Shown here one piece after another: positions 16,883 through 25,811 of a stretch of 64,000 nucleotides of DNA (positions are counted from its first letter, which is position 1; each line of letters starts with the position of its first letter). A program made the translations under genes and the position numbers. The stretch is from Bacillota bacterium (GTDB lineage: Bacteria; Bacillota; Clostridia; Christensenellales; Aristaeellaceae): NCBI GenBank assembly GCA_023436585.1, contig JAEZIN010000006.1:1-64000 (forward strand), given 5' to 3'. Under the pieces are notes generated by a model. The model was given only the letters and a program-made list of their open reading frames with translations. It was not told the DNA's origin and did not search any database.

Positions 16883-17920
16883 TCATCCTAAGTTCAGCGT
16901 TTTCCTGCGCAGCTGGCCGCAGGCGCCCTGTATATCGTCGCCCATTTCCCGGCGGCGCGTGGCCGATATGTGTTTTTTGGAAAGAGTGTTCAAAAAGCCT
17001 TGTATCTTTTCCTCCGTAACACCCTTCAAATCCCGCTCCTTCACGGCGTTCAGCGGGATCACGTTCACATGGCACTGCATGCCCCGCAGCCTTGAGGCCA
17101 GTTCCTCAGCGTGTTTGGGCTCCGCGTTGACACCGTCGATGAGTGCGTACTCGAAGATCACCCGCCGGCCCGTTTTCTCGATGTAGTAGCGGCACGCGGA
17201 AAGCAATTCGTCCATGGGGTAGGCCTTGGCCACTGGCATGGTCTGTTTTCTGATTTCGTCGTTAGGCGCGTGCAGCGACACAGACAGCGTCACCGGGAAG
17301 CCCTCCTCCGCCAGCTCGCGGATTTTATCCGCCAGTCCGCAGGTGCTTAAGGAAACGCTGCGCAGGCTGATGTTCAGCCCCTTTTCATGGTTCACCAGCC
17401 TAAAAAACCGCATCACGTTATCGTAGTTGTCCAGCGGCTCGCCGCTGCCCATCAATACGATGTTGTGCACCCTTCCTTCGCCGTTTAGGTGGCGGTTGGC
17501 GCATTGTATCTGCCCGATCATTTCGGCGGAAGTCAGATTCCTTACGCACCCGTCGATGGTGCTGGCGCAAAAGGTGCAGCCCATGCGGCAGCCCACTTGC
17601 GTCGAAATGCAAAGCGTGTGCCCGTGGTGGTAGCTCATCAGCACGCCTTCCACGCAATTGCCATCTGTTAAAGAGAACAGGAACTTTACCGTGCCATCCA
17701 GCCGGGACACATGGGTCTCCATTATGGAAACAGGCTGAGCGATGGTGTTTTCCTGAAGCCAGTCCCTAAGCGCTTTGGGCAGGTTTGTCATATCCCCGTA
17801 TTCCGCACCCCGGTGCAACCAGGTGAACACCTGCTCCGCCCGAAAGGCGGGCTGGCCCTGCTCCTTGAAAAGGGCTGCAAGCTCCTCCGGCAAATAGCCC
17901 AATAATTGGGGTTTATCCAC
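16883..17920 (-). CDS. rlmN: Dual-specificity 23S rRNA A2503 / tRNA A37 C2-methyltransferase
   Basis: A 345-residue radical-SAM enzyme that installs 2-methyladenosine. The 4Fe-4S/SAM motif CRMGCTFCAS is present, as are the two catalytic cysteines: the one in DGNCVEGVLM and the resolving one near the C-terminus in GACGQLRR. The start is a GTG (17920) with AGGAAAGG upstream, overlapping the rsmB stop by 8 bases. RlmN is the housekeeping enzyme; the Cfr resistance subgroup shows different local motifs. Confidence 0.96.
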   Translation of the reverse strand: MDKPQLLGYLPEELAALFKEQGQPAFRAEQVFTWLHRGAEYGDMTNLPKALRDWLQENTIAQPVSIMETHVSRLDGTVKFLFSLTDGNCVEGVLMSYHHGHTLCISTQVGCRMGCTFCASTIDGCVRNLTSAEMIGQIQCANRHLNGEGRVHNIVLMGSGEPLDNYDNVMRFFRLVNHEKGLNISLRSVSLSTCGLADKIRELAEEGFPVTLSVSLHAPNDEIRKQTMPVAKAYPMDELLSACRYYIEKTGRRVIFEYALIDGVNAEPKHAEELASRLRGMQCHVNVIPLNAVKERDLKGVTEEKIQGFLNTLSKKHISATRRREMGDDIQGACGQLRRKTLNLG

Positions 17921-20330
17921 GTTGGTTTCCTTTCCTCACAAGGCGCGCGATATAGAAGCCCTCCAGGCCGTCGCGGTGCGCGAAAAGCTGCAGGCCTTTA
18001 TCGCCGTACAGCAGGCGGTATTTTTCCGGGATGGAATCCGGCAAAGGCGCCAGGGAAAACTCCGGATGAGCCGTCAGGAAAGCGGCAATCTGATCCCCGT
18101 TTTCCTCCGGCAGTATGGAGCAAGTGGCGTACAAAAGCACGCCGCCCTTTTTCACATACGCGCAGCATGTATCCAGCAGCTTCTTTTGCGTTTGCACCAG
18201 CGCGTTAACCGCCTCAGGTGTTTGCCTGTACTTGACGTCCGGCTTTTCCAGCATGACGCCAAGACCGGAGCAGGGCGCGTCCAACAGCACCGCGTCAAAG
18301 GAATCCTCAAGCTCCTCCCGGTACTGGGCAGCATCCCGCACCATGGGGCGAAGGTTTTCCAAACGCAGCCGCTTGGCCACCGCCTGTATCAGGGCCACGC
18401 GGTGCTCATGCAGATCCCAGGCATGAACGCGGCCCGTGCCGTCCATGATCTCCGCCATCAACGCAGATTTTCCACCCGGCGCCGCGCAGGCGTCCAGTAC
18501 CTGCATGCCGCGCTTGACGCCTACGGCCTCCGCCGCCAGCACGCTGCTTTCCCCCTGTATGGAGAAAAGACCCTTGCGGTAATCGGTATCATCGCCAATG
18601 TTCACCGCGCCGCCGATGCGCCACACATGGGGGACCTGCCCTTTTTCAGCTTTCCATACTTTTTTTGCAAGAAGCTGCTCAAACGCTTCATCGCCGAGTG
18701 CCATGCGGTTGGGGCGGACGGGCGTGTAATGCTGCTCTGTGCGGTGGGAGCAGATGCTTTCCGCCATCTCCGCACCATACGCCTGCGTCAGCCTTTCCAC
18801 CAGCCATTCCGGTACGGAATGCACGATGGACAGATACCTCGCCTCGTTCTCCTCCCGCTTTGGCCAGGCGATTTCTTCCTTCTGGCGGGAAAGGTTGCGC
18901 AATACGCCGTTGACAAAGCCGGAAAGCGGCTCCATCCCGGCTTCCTTGCACAGCTTGACGCCCTCGTTTACCGCGGCGCTGTCGGGCACCTTGTCCAGGA
19001 ACAGAATCTGATACGCGCTCATGCGCAGGATGTCGCGGATCAGCGGGTCCACATCTGTTTTGGTCAGCAGGCTGTCCAGCGCGTAATCGATGCGGATGCG
19101 GTTTTCCAGCGTGCCGTAGGCGATATTGGCCGCCAGGCGCTTGTCCAGGGCGGTTAAGCTGCTTTCCTTCAGGCGCTTGTCCAGCGCCAGGGAAGCGTAC
19201 GCGCCGTCCCTGTGCACATCCTGCAGCACGTTTAGCGCCAGCCGCCTTGCGCCCAGCGTCATGGTAATGGGAATAGGCGCGGCGTCACCGGCGGGGCGGA
19301 AACGTTTGGGTGCGCTTGTACCAACAGGGCCCTTTGGCGCATGCTGCGGCGGTTTGCCAAAAGACGGTTTTGCTCCGGCAGGTCGTGCGTAGGAAGGCTT
19401 GCCTCCGGCGGGACGGGCGTATGCGGGCTTGTCACCCGCAGGTCTGGCCCCGGCAGGGCGTGCGTATGCGGGCTTATCCCCAGCAGGTCTGGCCCCAGCA
19501 GGGCGTGCGTATGCGGGCTTATCTCCGGTAGGCCTGGCCCCGGCAGGGCGTGCGTATGCGGGCTTATCCCCGGCAGGTCTGGCCCCAGCGGGACGCGCAT
19601 ATGCGGGTTTGTCACCTGCGGAGCGGGCTCCAGCAGGACGGGCGTATGCGGGCTTATCCCCGGCAGGTCTGGCCCCAGCAGGACGGGCGTATGCAGGTTT
19701 GTCCCCGACAGGCCTAGCCCCGGCAGGACGGGCGTATGCGGGCTTATCTCCGGCAGGCCTTGCCCCGGCAGGGCGGGCGTATGCGGGCTTATCCCCAGTA
19801 GGCCTAGCCCCGGCAGGACGGGCGTATGCGGGCTTATCCCCGGCAGGCCTTGCCCCGGCAGGGCGGGCGTATGCGGGCTTGTCCCCGGCAGGCCTAGCCC
19901 CGGCAGGGCGTGCGTATGCGGGCTTATCTCCGGTAGGCCTAGCCCCGGCAGGACGTGCGTATGCGGGCTTATCCCCAGCAGGCCTTGCCCCGGCAGGACG
20001 TGCGTATGCGGGTTTATCCCCAGCAGGCCTCGCGCCGGCAGGGCGGGCGTATGCGGGCTTATCCCCGGCAGGCCTTGCCCCGGCAGGACGTGCGTATGCG
20101 GGCTTATCCCCAGCAAGCCTTGCCCCGGCAGGACGGGCATACGCGGGTTTGTCTCCTGTAGGCCTTGGCCCGGAGGGCTTGTCGCCTTCTGGCCTGTTTC
20201 CTGCGGGTTTTGCAAAGGCAGGTTTATCGCCTGTTTTTCTTACCCCCGTGGGGCGGGCATAGGCGGGTTTATCCCCGCGGGGCTTGTCCTGGCCCGCTTT
20301 CCCGGGAAAGGGTTTTTTCGTATCGCTCAT
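17913..20330 (-). CDS. rsmB: 16S rRNA m5C967 methyltransferase RsmB with long repeat-rich N-terminal extension
   Basis: An 805-residue protein, against ~430-450 for the family. Residues ~357-805 are a complete RsmB: NusB-like domain (ARRLALNVLQDV), SAM site DACAAPGGKS, LDAPCSGLG and the catalytic Cys in YATCS. Residues 1-356 are an extension consisting mostly of a 15-residue tandem repeat GDKPAYARPAGARPA: 16 near-identical units (59-298) with three degenerate units before and a partial one after. It is Pro/Ala/Lys/Arg-rich, cationic and surely disordered. The ATG at 20330 overlaps the fmt stop as ATGA and has AGGAG upstream. The repeat stays in frame and is free of stops, so the full-length product is probably made. 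Confidence 0.95.
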   Translation of the reverse strand: MSDTKKPFPGKAGQDKPRGDKPAYARPTGVRKTGDKPAFAKPAGNRPEGDKPSGPRPTGDKPAYARPAGARLAGDKPAYARPAGARPAGDKPAYARPAGARPAGDKPAYARPAGARPAGDKPAYARPAGARPTGDKPAYARPAGARPAGDKPAYARPAGARPAGDKPAYARPAGARPTGDKPAYARPAGARPAGDKPAYARPAGARPVGDKPAYARPAGARPAGDKPAYARPAGARSAGDKPAYARPAGARPAGDKPAYARPAGARPTGDKPAYARPAGARPAGDKPAYARPAGARPAGDKPAYARPAGGKPSYARPAGAKPSFGKPPQHAPKGPVGTSAPKRFRPAGDAAPIPITMTLGARRLALNVLQDVHRDGAYASLALDKRLKESSLTALDKRLAANIAYGTLENRIRIDYALDSLLTKTDVDPLIRDILRMSAYQILFLDKVPDSAAVNEGVKLCKEAGMEPLSGFVNGVLRNLSRQKEEIAWPKREENEARYLSIVHSVPEWLVERLTQAYGAEMAESICSHRTEQHYTPVRPNRMALGDEAFEQLLAKKVWKAEKGQVPHVWRIGGAVNIGDDTDYRKGLFSIQGESSVLAAEAVGVKRGMQVLDACAAPGGKSALMAEIMDGTGRVHAWDLHEHRVALIQAVAKRLRLENLRPMVRDAAQYREELEDSFDAVLLDAPCSGLGVMLEKPDVKYRQTPEAVNALVQTQKKLLDTCCAYVKKGGVLLYATCSILPEENGDQIAAFLTAHPEFSLAPLPDSIPEKYRLLYGDKGLQLFAHRDGLEGFYIARLVRKGNQRG
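19404..20276. repeat. 45-bp tandem repeat array inside rsmB (about 19 units)
   Basis: A 45-bp unit encodes the 15-residue repeat of the RsmB extension. Sixteen full units occupy 19437-20156, with degenerate units at the 5' side of the gene and one partial unit at the 3' side. Units differ mostly at third codon positions, plus a few residue swaps at unit positions 14-15 (PA, PT, PV, LA, SA). All six reading frames are largely open here, an artefact of the stop-free unit. Confidence 0.95.
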
Positions 20331-21265
20331 TCTGACTTCTCCTGCCATGTTATTCCTGTTTGAAGCGGATGCCCGCGCAAATAATCCCTGGCGTCCATTT
20401 GTTTGCCGCCGGGAGCCTGCAGGCGGAGGATGCGCACCGCGCCTTCTCCCGCCGCGATAATAAGCCCCTGCTTCCCGTCGGCCGCGAGCACCTGCCCCGG
20501 CACGCCTTTTAAGCCTTCAACCAATTGGACCCTGGTCATCTTTAATATCCCTTCCGGGAATGGCGTATATGTGCCCGGCCAGGGATCAAGGCCCCGTACT
20601 TGATTTTCAATCTCCCTGGCGCTTTTATGCCAGTCAATAAGCCCCATTTCCTTTTTCAGCATGGGCTCGTACGTATGCGCATCATGATCCTGCTGTGTGC
20701 GCGGGCAGCGGCCCTCTTTTATCAGGGCCAGCGTTTCCAGCAGCGTCTGCGCCCCCAGGGCGGAAAGCCTCACGCTCAGTTCGCCGGCTGTTTCGCCGGG
20801 CAGGATATCCATTTCCCGCTGAAGCAGCATATCTCCCGTGTCGATGCCCTTGTCGGTCATCATGGTGGTGATGCCCGTTTTTGTGTCTCCCATCAGGATG
20901 CACCAGTTGATAGGCGCGCTGCCACGGTGCCGGGGGAGAAGGGAGGCATGGACGTTCACCGTGCCGATCGTGGGAATATCCAGTATCTCCTGGGACAATA
21001 TCTGCCCGAAGGCGGCGGTAACGCAAAGGTCCGGCGCAAGGCGCCGTAAATCCTCCGCGCCATCCTTGCGGATGCGGTTTGGCTGAAATACGGGAATGCC
21101 GTGTGCCATGGCGCATTCCTTGACGGGGCTAGGCGTCAGCTTGTTGCCCCGGCCCTTGGGCTTGTCGGGCTGGGTGAAAACGCCGGCGATTTCATAGCCC
21201 GCATCAATCAGCCCCTGCAGGGAGGGCACGGCAAATTCAGGAGTGCCCATGAAAACAACGCGCAT
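20327..21265 (-). CDS. fmt: Methionyl-tRNA formyltransferase
   Basis: A 312-residue enzyme that formylates initiator Met-tRNA using 10-formyl-THF. Visible: RVVFMGTPEFAVPSL at the N-terminus, the catalytic loop NVHASLLPRHRGSAPIN, and DTGDMLLQ; the C-terminal OB-like tRNA-binding domain follows. SD GAGGGAG. Sits directly downstream of def, so the enzymes adding and removing the formyl group are co-expressed. Confidence 0.97.
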   Translation of the reverse strand: MRVVFMGTPEFAVPSLQGLIDAGYEIAGVFTQPDKPKGRGNKLTPSPVKECAMAHGIPVFQPNRIRKDGAEDLRRLAPDLCVTAAFGQILSQEILDIPTIGTVNVHASLLPRHRGSAPINWCILMGDTKTGITTMMTDKGIDTGDMLLQREMDILPGETAGELSVRLSALGAQTLLETLALIKEGRCPRTQQDHDAHTYEPMLKKEMGLIDWHKSAREIENQVRGLDPWPGTYTPFPEGILKMTRVQLVEGLKGVPGQVLAADGKQGLIIAAGEGAVRILRLQAPGGKQMDARDYLRGHPLQTGITWQEKSE

Positions 21266-21269
21266 TCCG

Positions 21270-21767
21270 TCACTCCCTCAAAGCCTTTTCGGCGTGTTCA
21301 TCCTCCGGTTCCTCATCGGGAAAGATCTCCCGTTCCATGAGGTCCACATATAGTACGCCGTCCAAATGATCGATCTCATGGCAAAACGCCCTGGCGAGCA
21401 GGCCTTCGCCCGTTTTTTCAAAGGTTTTGCCGTGCCTGTCCTGGGCGCGGACCGTCACCTTTTGGGGACGGCATACAAGGCCCTGGCGGCCGGGGATGCT
21501 CAGGCAGCCTTCCGGCCCGCACTGCTCACCCTCTTTTTCGATAATCTCGGGATTGACCAGTTCAACAAGACCATTCCCGTCATCCACTACTACCACGCGC
21601 CGCAAAATGCCCACCTGGGGCGCGGCCAGCCCGGCACCGTCCGCCTTGTACATGGTGTCGGCCATATCCTTTAACAAAAGCCATAACCGAAGGTCAAATT
21701 TCGCGACGGGTTTCGCTGCCTTGCGCAGCCCCTCGTCACCGATCTTGATAATAGTACGGATACCCAT
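21270..21767 (-). CDS. def: Peptide deformylase
   Basis: A 165-residue metalloenzyme that removes N-formyl groups from nascent proteins. All three motifs are intact: GAGLAAPQVG, EGCLSIPG (Cys metal ligand) and HEIDHLDG (two His ligands and catalytic Glu). The ATG at 21767 follows AAGGAAG; the family N-terminus (GIRTIIKIGDEGLRKAA) begins right there. 20-base gap to priA, 4-base gap to fmt. Confidence 0.97.
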   Translation of the reverse strand: MGIRTIIKIGDEGLRKAAKPVAKFDLRLWLLLKDMADTMYKADGAGLAAPQVGILRRVVVVDDGNGLVELVNPEIIEKEGEQCGPEGCLSIPGRQGLVCRPQKVTVRAQDRHGKTFEKTGEGLLARAFCHEIDHLDGVLYVDLMEREIFPDEEPEDEHAEKALRE

Positions 21768-21787
21768 TGTATCTTCCTTTCCTGCCC

Positions 21788-24028
21788 CTACATCATGGAT
21801 GCGGGATTCCATTCAAAATAAACCTGGGATTTCGGCCCGGACTGCTCCAGGGCCAAATTGCTCAAAAATCCGGCCAGAGGGCGGATGTCCGGGTGTTCAA
21901 ACAGTTTGAACAGCACATGATAGCGTGTCTTGCCCCGGATCATTTTCACGGGGGCTTCGTCCATGCGCATCAAAAGGACCCGCTTTTCCAGGATGGGATG
22001 TTCCCTGACATATGCCTGGCATGCCTCGTGAAGCTGCTGGCATGTTTTTTGCGCCTCCTGGCTCTGCTCGCTCTCCACCAGCAGCCGGCATAATACCGTG
22101 AAGGGGGGATACAGCCCCGTGCGCCGCCTTTGAAACTCCATTTGGTAAAAGGCCCTGTAATCCTGAGCGGCGGCAGACAGGATCACGGGATGCTCCGGCT
22201 TGTACGTCTGCACCACCACTTCGCCGGGCTCATTCGCCCGGCCGGCCCGGCCGGCCACCTGGGTCAAAAGCTGGAAGGTGCGCTCCGGGCTGCGGTAATC
22301 CGGCAGGTTCAGCGTCATATCTGCCGCCACCACGCCCACCAGCGTCACATTGGGAAAATCTAGACCCTTGGCGATCATCTGCGTGCCGATCAGGATTTTG
22401 TAATCCCCGGCCCGGAAGCTGGAAAGCATCTTGTGATGGGCATCCTTCCCGCCTGTGGTGTCATTGTCCATGCGAAGCACGGGTACGCCGGGTAGCAGCT
22501 TTTGCACTTCCTCCTCCACCTTCTGGGTGCCAAGGCCGAAGTAGCGGATATATTTGCTTCCGCACTGGGGGCACACCTCCGGGGGATTGGCCACGAAGCC
22601 GCAATAGTGGCAGTGCATGCGCCCGTCGCCGCCTGTTTGGTGGTATGTCATGGCGATGTCGCACTGGCCGCACTTGACCACATAGCCGCAGCTGCGGCAG
22701 GAGACGAAGGATTGGTATCCGCGCCGGTTCAAAAACAGCATGGCCTGGTTGCCGCGCTCCATGCATTCCCGCAACTTTTGCTGAAGAAGACAGCTGAATA
22801 TGGATCGGTTGCCGGCCTCCAGCTCCTTGCGCATGTCCACCACGGTTACTTCGGGAAGCGGCCGGTCCATGACGCGGCTGGGCATCTCCAGCAGCGTATA
22901 GTCGCCCCGCAGCGCTTTGGCAAACGACAGTATGCTTGGGGTGGCGCTGCTTAAAAGTAACACGCCGCCTTCCCTTTTGCAGCGGCTCTGGGCCACCTCC
23001 CTGGCGTCATACCTGGGGTGGTGCTCGCTGAAATAGCTTTGTTCGTGCTCCTCGTCCACCACGATGAGGCCCAGCCTTTCCACCGGGGCGAACACGGCGG
23101 AACGGGCTCCTACCACGACCCTGGCCTGGCCCTGTCGTATCCTTCGCCATTCGTCAAACCGCTCTCCCTGGGACAAGCGGGAATGCAGCACAGCCGCCAC
23201 GGGGCCGAACCTATCCCGGAACCACTGCACCATTTGCGGCGTCAGGGCGATTTCCGGCACCAGCACGATGGCGCCTTTGCCCTGCGCCAGGGTCTTGCGG
23301 ACCAGGCGGATGTATACCTCGGTCTTTCCGGAGCCGGTAACGCCGTGGAGTAGAAACGCGCCCGCACCATTTTTCAGGGCAGGCTCCATTTCCATCAGCG
23401 CTTCCTGCTGGGCGGCCATCAGGGGCGGGTCGGCGACCTCCCTTACGGTCATGTCCTCATAGGGGGAGCGGTAAACAACCTCCTGCGTCAAACGGACAAG
23501 GCCCATGGCTTCCAGCTTTTTCAAAGCTTCCATGGGGTCCTTGACCATCAATTGAAGCTCCCTGACGGGATGAGGCTCTCCGTCCTTGAGCAGCGTCAGC
23601 AGCAGCGCCCTGCGGGGCGAGCGCTTTTGGGCAAAAGCCGCCGCATCAATGTCTTCCCTGGGTATGTTGAGCTTGGCGTAAAGCTCCGTCTTTTCCTTGA
23701 CCCTGCCGCCCCGCATGGCGGCGGGGAGCATCAGCCGCAGCGTTTCCGCCAGCGGGCAGTGGGCGGTTTGTGCCATCTCCCTGCTCAAATCAATCAAGGC
23801 CGGCAGCACCGCAGGATATTCCTCCAGCGTACGCGCGATGGCTTTGATCTTTTCCTTGGGATATTCCGTATCCTCGGACAGGGAAAGGACAAGCCCTTCC
23901 ACCTTTCTTGGCCCGAAGGGGACAAGCACCCGCGTCCCCGGAGTGATACTTGATCCCTCCGGTACGCGATAGGTAAAGACATGCGCCACGTTTTCGTGCA
24001 CGATATCCACGATCACCTGGGCAAACAT
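21788..24028 (-). CDS. priA: Primosomal protein N' (replication restart helicase)
   Basis: A 746-residue superfamily 2 helicase that reloads the replisome at stalled forks. Visible: the N-terminal DNA-binding domain (VFTYRVP), Walker A GVTGSGKTEVY, the Walker B-like VVDEEHEQSY, the zinc-binding CRSCGYVVKCGQC and later paired cysteines (CHYCG, CPQCG), and GTQMIAKGLDFPNV. The ATG at 24028 follows TATAGGAGG. First gene of the long operon that runs to 12.0 kb; a candidate -10 (TATAAT) lies at 24068-24063 with a weak -35. Confidence 0.97.
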   Translation of the reverse strand: MFAQVIVDIVHENVAHVFTYRVPEGSSITPGTRVLVPFGPRKVEGLVLSLSEDTEYPKEKIKAIARTLEEYPAVLPALIDLSREMAQTAHCPLAETLRLMLPAAMRGGRVKEKTELYAKLNIPREDIDAAAFAQKRSPRRALLLTLLKDGEPHPVRELQLMVKDPMEALKKLEAMGLVRLTQEVVYRSPYEDMTVREVADPPLMAAQQEALMEMEPALKNGAGAFLLHGVTGSGKTEVYIRLVRKTLAQGKGAIVLVPEIALTPQMVQWFRDRFGPVAAVLHSRLSQGERFDEWRRIRQGQARVVVGARSAVFAPVERLGLIVVDEEHEQSYFSEHHPRYDAREVAQSRCKREGGVLLLSSATPSILSFAKALRGDYTLLEMPSRVMDRPLPEVTVVDMRKELEAGNRSIFSCLLQQKLRECMERGNQAMLFLNRRGYQSFVSCRSCGYVVKCGQCDIAMTYHQTGGDGRMHCHYCGFVANPPEVCPQCGSKYIRYFGLGTQKVEEEVQKLLPGVPVLRMDNDTTGGKDAHHKMLSSFRAGDYKILIGTQMIAKGLDFPNVTLVGVVAADMTLNLPDYRSPERTFQLLTQVAGRAGRANEPGEVVVQTYKPEHPVILSAAAQDYRAFYQMEFQRRRTGLYPPFTVLCRLLVESEQSQEAQKTCQQLHEACQAYVREHPILEKRVLLMRMDEAPVKMIRGKTRYHVLFKLFEHPDIRPLAGFLSNLALEQSGPKSQVYFEWNPASMM

Positions 24029-24062
24029 GTCTTCGCCTCCTATGTATAAAATGCCAACTTTT

Positions 24063-24091
24063 ATTATACCGTCAACCTTACGATTACACAA
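24063..24091 (-). promoter_or_regulatory. Candidate promoter of the priA operon
   Basis: A consensus -10 TATAAT on the minus strand (24068 to 24063), 35 bases before the priA start. The hexamer 17 nt upstream (TTGTGT, 24091-24086) matches the -35 only in its TTG. Confidence 0.4.
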
Positions 24092-24131
24092 GCACGGTTT
24101 TTCGGTACGGAATTTCGCTCAATGTCCATAA

Positions 24132-24160
24132 TTGACTTTCCCAGGCGCCATCCTTATAAT
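24132..24160 (+). promoter_or_regulatory. Sigma-A-type promoter of the THUMP methyltransferase gene
   Basis: TTGACT (24132-24137), 17-nt spacer, TATAAT (24155-24160). The start codon is 26 bases downstream of the -10. Confidence 0.85.
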
Positions 24161-24185
24161 GGATGAACCGATGAAGGAGGACAAT

Positions 24186-25307
24186 ATGGCTGTTCAAAAC
24201 ACATTGACTTTTATAGCTTCCGCCGCCTTCGGGCTGGAGGGCGTGGTGGCTGATGAATTGCGCGCGCTGAATATCAAAAACGCGAAGGCCGAGCTGGGCG
24301 GGGCACGGTTTGAGGCGACGCCCGCAGAGGCGTACGCGGCCTTGCTGTGGCTGCGCTGCGCCGACAGGCTTTTACTTGTTCTGGCGGAAGAAAAAGTGCT
24401 TTCGTTTGAAGAGCTTTTCCAGGCGGTCAAGGCCGTTTCCTGGGAGGATTACCTGCCCAGGGATGCCGCCTTTCCTGTTACCGGCAAGTGTGCCAGAAGC
24501 CAGCTGATGAGCGTCAGCGATTGTCAGTCCATTACCAAAAAGGCCATTGTGGAGCGGCTGAAAGAGAAATACAAAATGGCCTGGTTTACCGAGTCGGGGG
24601 CCGCGTATCCCATTGACGTAAGCATTCACGGCGATGTGGCGCGGCTGACGCTGGACTTAAGCGGAACAGCGCTGAACCGCCGGGGCTACCGCACCTGGAA
24701 CGGGGAAGCGCCCCTTCGGGAAACGCTGGCGGCTGCCTTGGTCCGTTTGTCGCCCTGGAAGCCTGGGATGACGCTGCACGATCCCTGCTGCGGCACAGGC
24801 ACCATACTGATTGAGGCCGCCATGATGCAGTCAAACCGCGCACCGGGGCTTAACCGGGAGTTTGCCTGCGATAAGTGGCCGCTTTTCCCGGCGGGGGAAA
24901 GGGCGGCCATCCGGGAAAAGGCGCAGGCGGCCTTTGATCCCGGCAGGATTGAGGGGATCACCGGCAGCGACATTGATCCCGGCGCATTGGAACTGTGCAA
25001 CAGGCACATCGCCCAAGCGGGCATGGAAGGCCGAATCCGTGTGTTTGAAAGGGACCTTCGCCAACTTACGCTTAAGGAACGCAACGGCGTCTTTTTGGCC
25101 AATCCGCCATACGGCGAGCGGCTGGGGGATAAAAGGTCCGCTGAAAGCTTGTATGGACAGATGCACAGCCTTTTAAACAGGCACGAAGGCTGGCGCATGG
25201 GTGTTTTGAGCAGTCATCCCGGCTTTGAAAGGCACTTTGGCCGCCGGGCGCAAAAAAAACGCCGGCTGTACAACGGCCGGCTGGAATGCGAGTTTCTGGT
25301 TTATTGA
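24186..25307 (+). CDS. THUMP-domain class I rRNA methyltransferase (RlmL/YpsC type)
   Basis: A 373-residue SAM-dependent N2-guanine methyltransferase. The N-terminal THUMP RNA-binding domain (LTFIASAAFGLEGVVADEL) is followed by a Rossmann methyltransferase domain with DPCCGTGTILIEAA (motif I), GSDIDPGALEL and the catalytic NPPYGERLG (NPPY). It matches the Firmicute YpsC size; the fused RlmK half of the E. coli enzyme is absent. The ATG at 24186 follows AAGGAGG. Convergent with rimI: only three bases separate the two stop codons and no terminator is visible between them. Confidence 0.93.
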   Translation: MAVQNTLTFIASAAFGLEGVVADELRALNIKNAKAELGGARFEATPAEAYAALLWLRCADRLLLVLAEEKVLSFEELFQAVKAVSWEDYLPRDAAFPVTGKCARSQLMSVSDCQSITKKAIVERLKEKYKMAWFTESGAAYPIDVSIHGDVARLTLDLSGTALNRRGYRTWNGEAPLRETLAAALVRLSPWKPGMTLHDPCCGTGTILIEAAMMQSNRAPGLNREFACDKWPLFPAGERAAIREKAQAAFDPGRIEGITGSDIDPGALELCNRHIAQAGMEGRIRVFERDLRQLTLKERNGVFLANPPYGERLGDKRSAESLYGQMHSLLNRHEGWRMGVLSSHPGFERHFGRRAQKKRRLYNGRLECEFLVY

Positions 25308-25310
25308 GCG

Positions 25311-25811
25311 TTACATTTCTACTGTTTCTTCTTCCCGAAAATCCGGCTCCACCGGCGGCAGCGCCTGGCAGGCCATCAATATGGCGTCCTCGCCGTTGTC
25401 CTCATAATAGCGCCGTCGGCAGCCCACCTGCACAAAGCCCAGGCTTCTGTACAGGCCTTGGGCTGTATAGTTGGTGCGCCGAACCTCCAGCGTCACAAAG
25501 GACGCGCCAAGGTTCGTGGCGTACTGAATCAGGCTTTGCGTGATCAGCCGGCCGTAGCCCTTGCCGCGCTTGTCATGGCGGACGGCGATGTTGGTAATGT
25601 GGCATTCGTCCAGCACCAACCAGGCCCCGGCGTAAGCGATGATCTCCCCGCCTGCCTCCGCCACAAGATACCTGGCGCACTTGTTTTCCGTCAGTTCGTC
25701 CTCAAAGGCGCCCCGGCTCCACGGTGAAGAAAATGTTTCGGCTTCAATATGGTGAACTGCGTCAATATCATTCAGCGTCATTCTCCGCACGAGGACATCC
25801 TTAGGCTCCAT
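25311..25811 (-). CDS. rimI: Ribosomal protein bS18 alanine N-acetyltransferase
   Basis: A 166-residue GNAT acetyltransferase. It begins VRRMTLNDIDAVHHIE, has the acetyl-CoA loop RGKGYGRLI and the RimI-like end YRSLGFVQVGCRRRYY. Last gene of the tsaE-tsaB-rimI run, the standard order for t6A genes. The ATG overlaps tsaB by 11 bases, with SD GGGAGG. In many Firmicutes this enzyme may acetylate other N-termini. Confidence 0.93.
   Translation of the reverse strand: MEPKDVLVRRMTLNDIDAVHHIEAETFSSPWSRGAFEDELTENKCARYLVAEAGGEIIAYAGAWLVLDECHITNIAVRHDKRGKGYGRLITQSLIQYATNLGASFVTLEVRRTNYTAQGLYRSLGFVQVGCRRRYYEDNGEDAILMACQALPPVEPDFREEETVEM

Noticed and set aside
19399..20262. Long open frames on the plus strand (and in other minus frames) across the rsmB repeats, encoding PAGRAYAGLS-type peptides
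   Set aside because: The 45-bp unit lacks stops in most frames, so openness is automatic; the minus frame alone continues into a conserved RsmB domain and has an SD and ATGA coupling.
19404..20276. CRISPR array
   Set aside because: Units are contiguous 45-bp coding repeats with no unique spacers and no cas genes.
25255..25312. Terminator between the convergent THUMP methyltransferase and rimI genes
   Set aside because: The GCCGGC...GCCGGC palindrome lies inside the coding end and has no T-run; the genes have only three bases between their stops.
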